In this document: positions 21,291 through 22,394 of the stretch, in pieces
Position numbering within the stretch: the first letter of the stretch is position 1
How the letters are laid out: each line of letters opens with the position of its first letter
Source of the DNA: Thermoplasmata archaeon
Lineage (GTDB): Archaea > Thermoplasmatota > Thermoplasmata > Lutacidiplasmatales > UBA184
Assembly: GCA_021828085.1 (NCBI GenBank)
Contig: JAKATE010000014.1
Coordinates: 1 to 22,394, forward strand
Direction of reading: 5' to 3'
DNA length: 22,394 nt
Made by a program: the position numbers and the translations under genes
Notes under the pieces: model-generated
Told to the model about the DNA's origin: nothing
The model's input: only the letters and a program-made list of their open reading frames with translations
The model's database searches: none

Positions 21291-21680
21291 TCAGATCCGG
21301 CTCCAGAGGTCCACCAAGACGCGGAGCTCTCGTCCGCCTTGGTCCCGAGTGCCCTCCCAGTCCCGGATGCACTCCTCCCCCAAGGCGGTGAGGCGATACG
21401 GGAGAGAGCGGCCGGCTCCCCCGTCCGCACGCTCGATGTAACCCCGGAGCTTCAATTCCTTGAGGGCGGGGTAGATGGCGGCCGGGCCGGGGGACCACGC
21501 CCCCCCGGTGCGCCGGGAGAGTTCCCGCATCAGTTCGAAGCCCGTGCTCGGCTTTTCCTTCAACAAGCGGAGAAGGGTGGGCCGCAGAAGGCCCGGAGGG
21601 ATGAACCGGATCCGGAAAGGCCCACAGCAGCATCCCGGGGACGGGCCCGTCCTTGCGGGCCCGGACGCTCCCTGCACCAC
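21291..21680 (-). CDS. PadR-family winged-helix transcriptional regulator with N-terminal Cys triplet
   Basis: DNA-binding regulator of 129 residues. The PadR winged helix covers about 30-110: LLRPTLLRLLKEKPSTGFELMRELSRRTGGAWSPGPAAIYPALKELKLRGYIERADGGAGRSLPYRLTALGEE, with the diagnostic P-AIYPALKEL-GYIE block. The usual long C-terminal dimerisation helices are short here. The N-terminal extension carries three consecutive cysteines (Cys17-19, CCCGPF), which could bind metal or sense thiols. The start is GTG 21680 (a second GTG follows at 21677), one base after the stop of the Cys-rich protein, so both are one operon. The palindrome in the operon promoter is a natural candidate for its operator, implying autoregulation; this is inference from position. 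Confidence 0.9.
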   Translation of the reverse strand: MVQGASGPARTGPSPGCCCGPFRIRFIPPGLLRPTLLRLLKEKPSTGFELMRELSRRTGGAWSPGPAAIYPALKELKLRGYIERADGGAGRSLPYRLTALGEECIRDWEGTRDQGGRELRVLVDLWSRI

Positions 21681-21681
21681 G

Positions 21682-21933
21682 TCAATGGGGGGAGGACGTG
21701 CTCGCGATCTCGAGCCGGTGGCGAGCCCGTTGGAGCTCCTCCTCGAGATCGGTCACGTACTCTGACAGCTCGCTTCGTTCCATCCGACCCAACGAGGGGC
21801 GTTGGATCTCCAGTCGCCCCATCCCCGCCGACCCGCAGCAACTCTCTTCCGCTGCGCTGGGCCCGCCACAACCACATCCCCCGCCGCCGCCGTGCCCCCG
21901 CCCTTGCCTGCAGTTCTCGCACATCTGTCGCAC
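21682..21933 (-). CDS. Small Cys-rich, coiled-coil protein (DUF5320-like)
   Basis: 83 residues from GTG 21933, or 80 from ATG 21924. The N-terminal half is Gly-rich with six cysteines as CxxC (5, 8), CxC (20, 22) and CC (32, 33), plus His14: a likely metal- or cluster-binding segment. The C-terminal half has a charged heptad helix, ERSELSEYVTDLEEELQRAR (52-71), as in small DUF5320-type proteins; that family call is tentative. Two TATA boxes fit the two possible starts with about 27-nt spacing, both leaderless: TTATATATAC (21957-21966) for GTG 21933 and ATTATATC (21947-21954) for ATG 21924. It directly precedes PadR. A metal-handling or sensing partner of PadR is plausible but unproven. Confidence 0.72.
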   Translation of the reverse strand: MRQMCENCRQGRGHGGGGGCGCGGPSAAEESCCGSAGMGRLEIQRPSLGRMERSELSEYVTDLEEELQRARHRLEIASTSSPH

Positions 21934-21936
21934 CAG

Positions 21937-21950
21937 TATCAGTACTGATA
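21937..21950. promoter_or_regulatory. 14-bp perfect palindrome, probable operator of the PadR operon
   Basis: TATCAGTACTGATA is a perfect palindrome lying between the distal TATA box and the GTG start, overlapping the proximal TATA box. A dimeric regulator bound here would block TFB/RNA polymerase or the start site; PadR encoded downstream is the obvious candidate. Confidence 0.65.
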
Positions 21951-21966
21951 TAATGAGTATATATAA
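21947..21966 (-). promoter_or_regulatory. Tandem TATA boxes of the Cys-rich/PadR operon
   Basis: On the minus strand TTATATATAC (21957-21966) and ATTATATC (21947-21954) lie 11 nt apart. This AT-rich island is unique in the window. The distal box also reads as TATATATAA on the plus strand and could drive a divergent transcript starting near 21988. Confidence 0.65.
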
Positions 21967-22296
21967 CGTGCACCGGCGAGCTCCCCCGCCCCCTGCTCGC
22001 CTCTCAGCCGGCTAGAGCCGCTCCGGGGCTCTCCGCTTCCACTCGTAACCAGCAGCGCCCTATTGGCTGCGGCCTGGCACGGGGAGAGATTGTACCCCCG
22101 GGGCGCTGCCCTCCGCTGGCGAGAAAAAAGGTTTCATTGGCCTTGCAGTTCACCTAGCTAAGAGATTCGACCGCCGAAGCTGTCTCGGGGCACGCGCAAG
22201 GAGGCTCGCGGGACACGCGATCTCGGGGGCTCCCCTCGGTGGCCTTGGGCTCCTCTCCTATGCGTGGGGGGCTCTCCTGACGGGTGCTGGGGGAGA

Positions 22297-22335
22297 GGGC
22301 GCCCAGGGTGGTGGGTGGGTGCGGGGGGTGCGCCC
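22297..22335 (+). other. Hairpin enclosing a G-quadruplex motif
   Basis: GGGCGC (22297-22302) pairs with GCGCCC (22330-22335). The enclosed loop contains four G runs (22306-22308, 22313-22315, 22317-22319, 22323-22328) with loops of 4, 1 and 3 nt. GCGCCCAG is also directly repeated at 22299 and 22330. Confidence 0.5.
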
Positions 22336-22379
22336 AGAATTAACTCCTGTGCACTACAATCCGGCGGAGGTTGCGTCTG

Positions 22380-22388
22380 TTTTATAAG
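22380..22388 (+). promoter_or_regulatory. TATA box at the window edge, for a gene beyond the window
   Basis: TTTTATAAG; a transcript start would lie about 27 nt downstream, outside the window. The near-symmetric sequence could also act on the minus strand toward 22357. Confidence 0.45.
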
Positions 22389-22394
22389 ATCGGA

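Larger units (their letters stand above)
21967..22394. other. Non-coding region with inverted repeats; no protein gene supported
   Basis: In 428 nt no open frame looks like a gene. Complementary segments are dense in the first part: 21996-22001 with 22118-22123 (or with 21975-21980), 22029-22034 with 22083-22088, and 22052-22056 with 22066-22070, followed by A6 at 22124-22129. This could be a structured RNA read from the plus-strand side of the TATA island, or simply GC-rich DNA. I could not match it to SRP RNA, RNase P RNA, rRNA, tRNA or C/D box RNA. The minus strand has a T6 run at the same A6. Confidence 0.35.

Noticed and set aside
21988..22394. SRP RNA, RNase P RNA or rRNA in the final non-coding region
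   Set aside because: I looked for the SRP helix 8 motif, the RNase P AGGAAAGUCC-type core and rRNA or tRNA signatures on both strands and found none.
1..22394. Mobile elements, CRISPR arrays, inteins or phage genes
   Set aside because: No transposase, integrase, regularly spaced direct repeats or intein splice blocks were seen; the window is mostly core chromosomal genes of uniform composition.

Overview
This window is archaeal chromosomal DNA with very high G+C. It encodes elongation factor 1-alpha with archaeal-type S10, an S13-S4-S11-Rpo3 (RNA polymerase D subunit) cluster, archaetidylserine lipid enzymes, an archaeal-type dihydroneopterin aldolase (MptD), and a tRNA-Ile without an encoded CCA. 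Promoters are TATA-like boxes about 27 nt upstream of start codons. The gene content and the large PKD-type surface protein fit a GC-rich member of the Thermoplasmatota, but that lineage is an inference; domain Archaea is secure. I see no insertion sequence, CRISPR array, integrase or phage genes.

Layout. 1-1204 (+): 3' part of EF-1alpha, then S10. 1315-3774 (+): archaetidylserine decarboxylase, archaetidylserine synthase, MptD and a helical hypothetical protein. 3750-6244 (-): citrate synthase, preceded in its operon by an MFS-type membrane protein. 6402-7811 (+): stand-alone Lrp/AsnC effector (RAM) domain, a 98-residue membrane protein, and a SAM-hydroxide-adenosyltransferase (DUF62) homologue. 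7887-9787 (+): DnaJ overlapping an RsmC-like methyltransferase. 9801-12396 (+): S13, S4, S11, Rpo3 with an Fe-S domain. 12501-13399 (+): thioredoxin overlapping a DUF302 protein. 13433-17731 (-): a 1432-residue membrane-anchored surface protein. 17918-17992 (-): tRNA-Ile(GAT). 18102-19837 (+): cis-prenyltransferase coupled to a class I methyltransferase. 19734-20219 (-): four-helix membrane protein. 20428-21054 (+): GNAT acetyltransferase. 21291-21933 (-): Cys-rich coiled-coil protein followed by a PadR regulator, behind a promoter carrying a 14-bp palindrome. 21967-22394: no credible protein gene, but a possible structured transcript, a hairpin holding a G-quadruplex motif, and an outward TATA box at the edge.

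The genes cover translation and transcription, archaeal lipid head groups and polyprenol synthesis, pterin synthesis, central carbon metabolism, and protein folding and redox. The least explained parts are the palindrome-controlled Cys-rich/PadR pair with its neighbouring non-coding region, the S13 start (strong Shine-Dalgarno followed by ACG), the DUF62 homologue with Asp in place of its catalytic His, and the giant surface protein with regularly spaced Cys pairs. Many genes appear to be transcribed leaderless or with very short leaders, and this resolves several start-codon choices.
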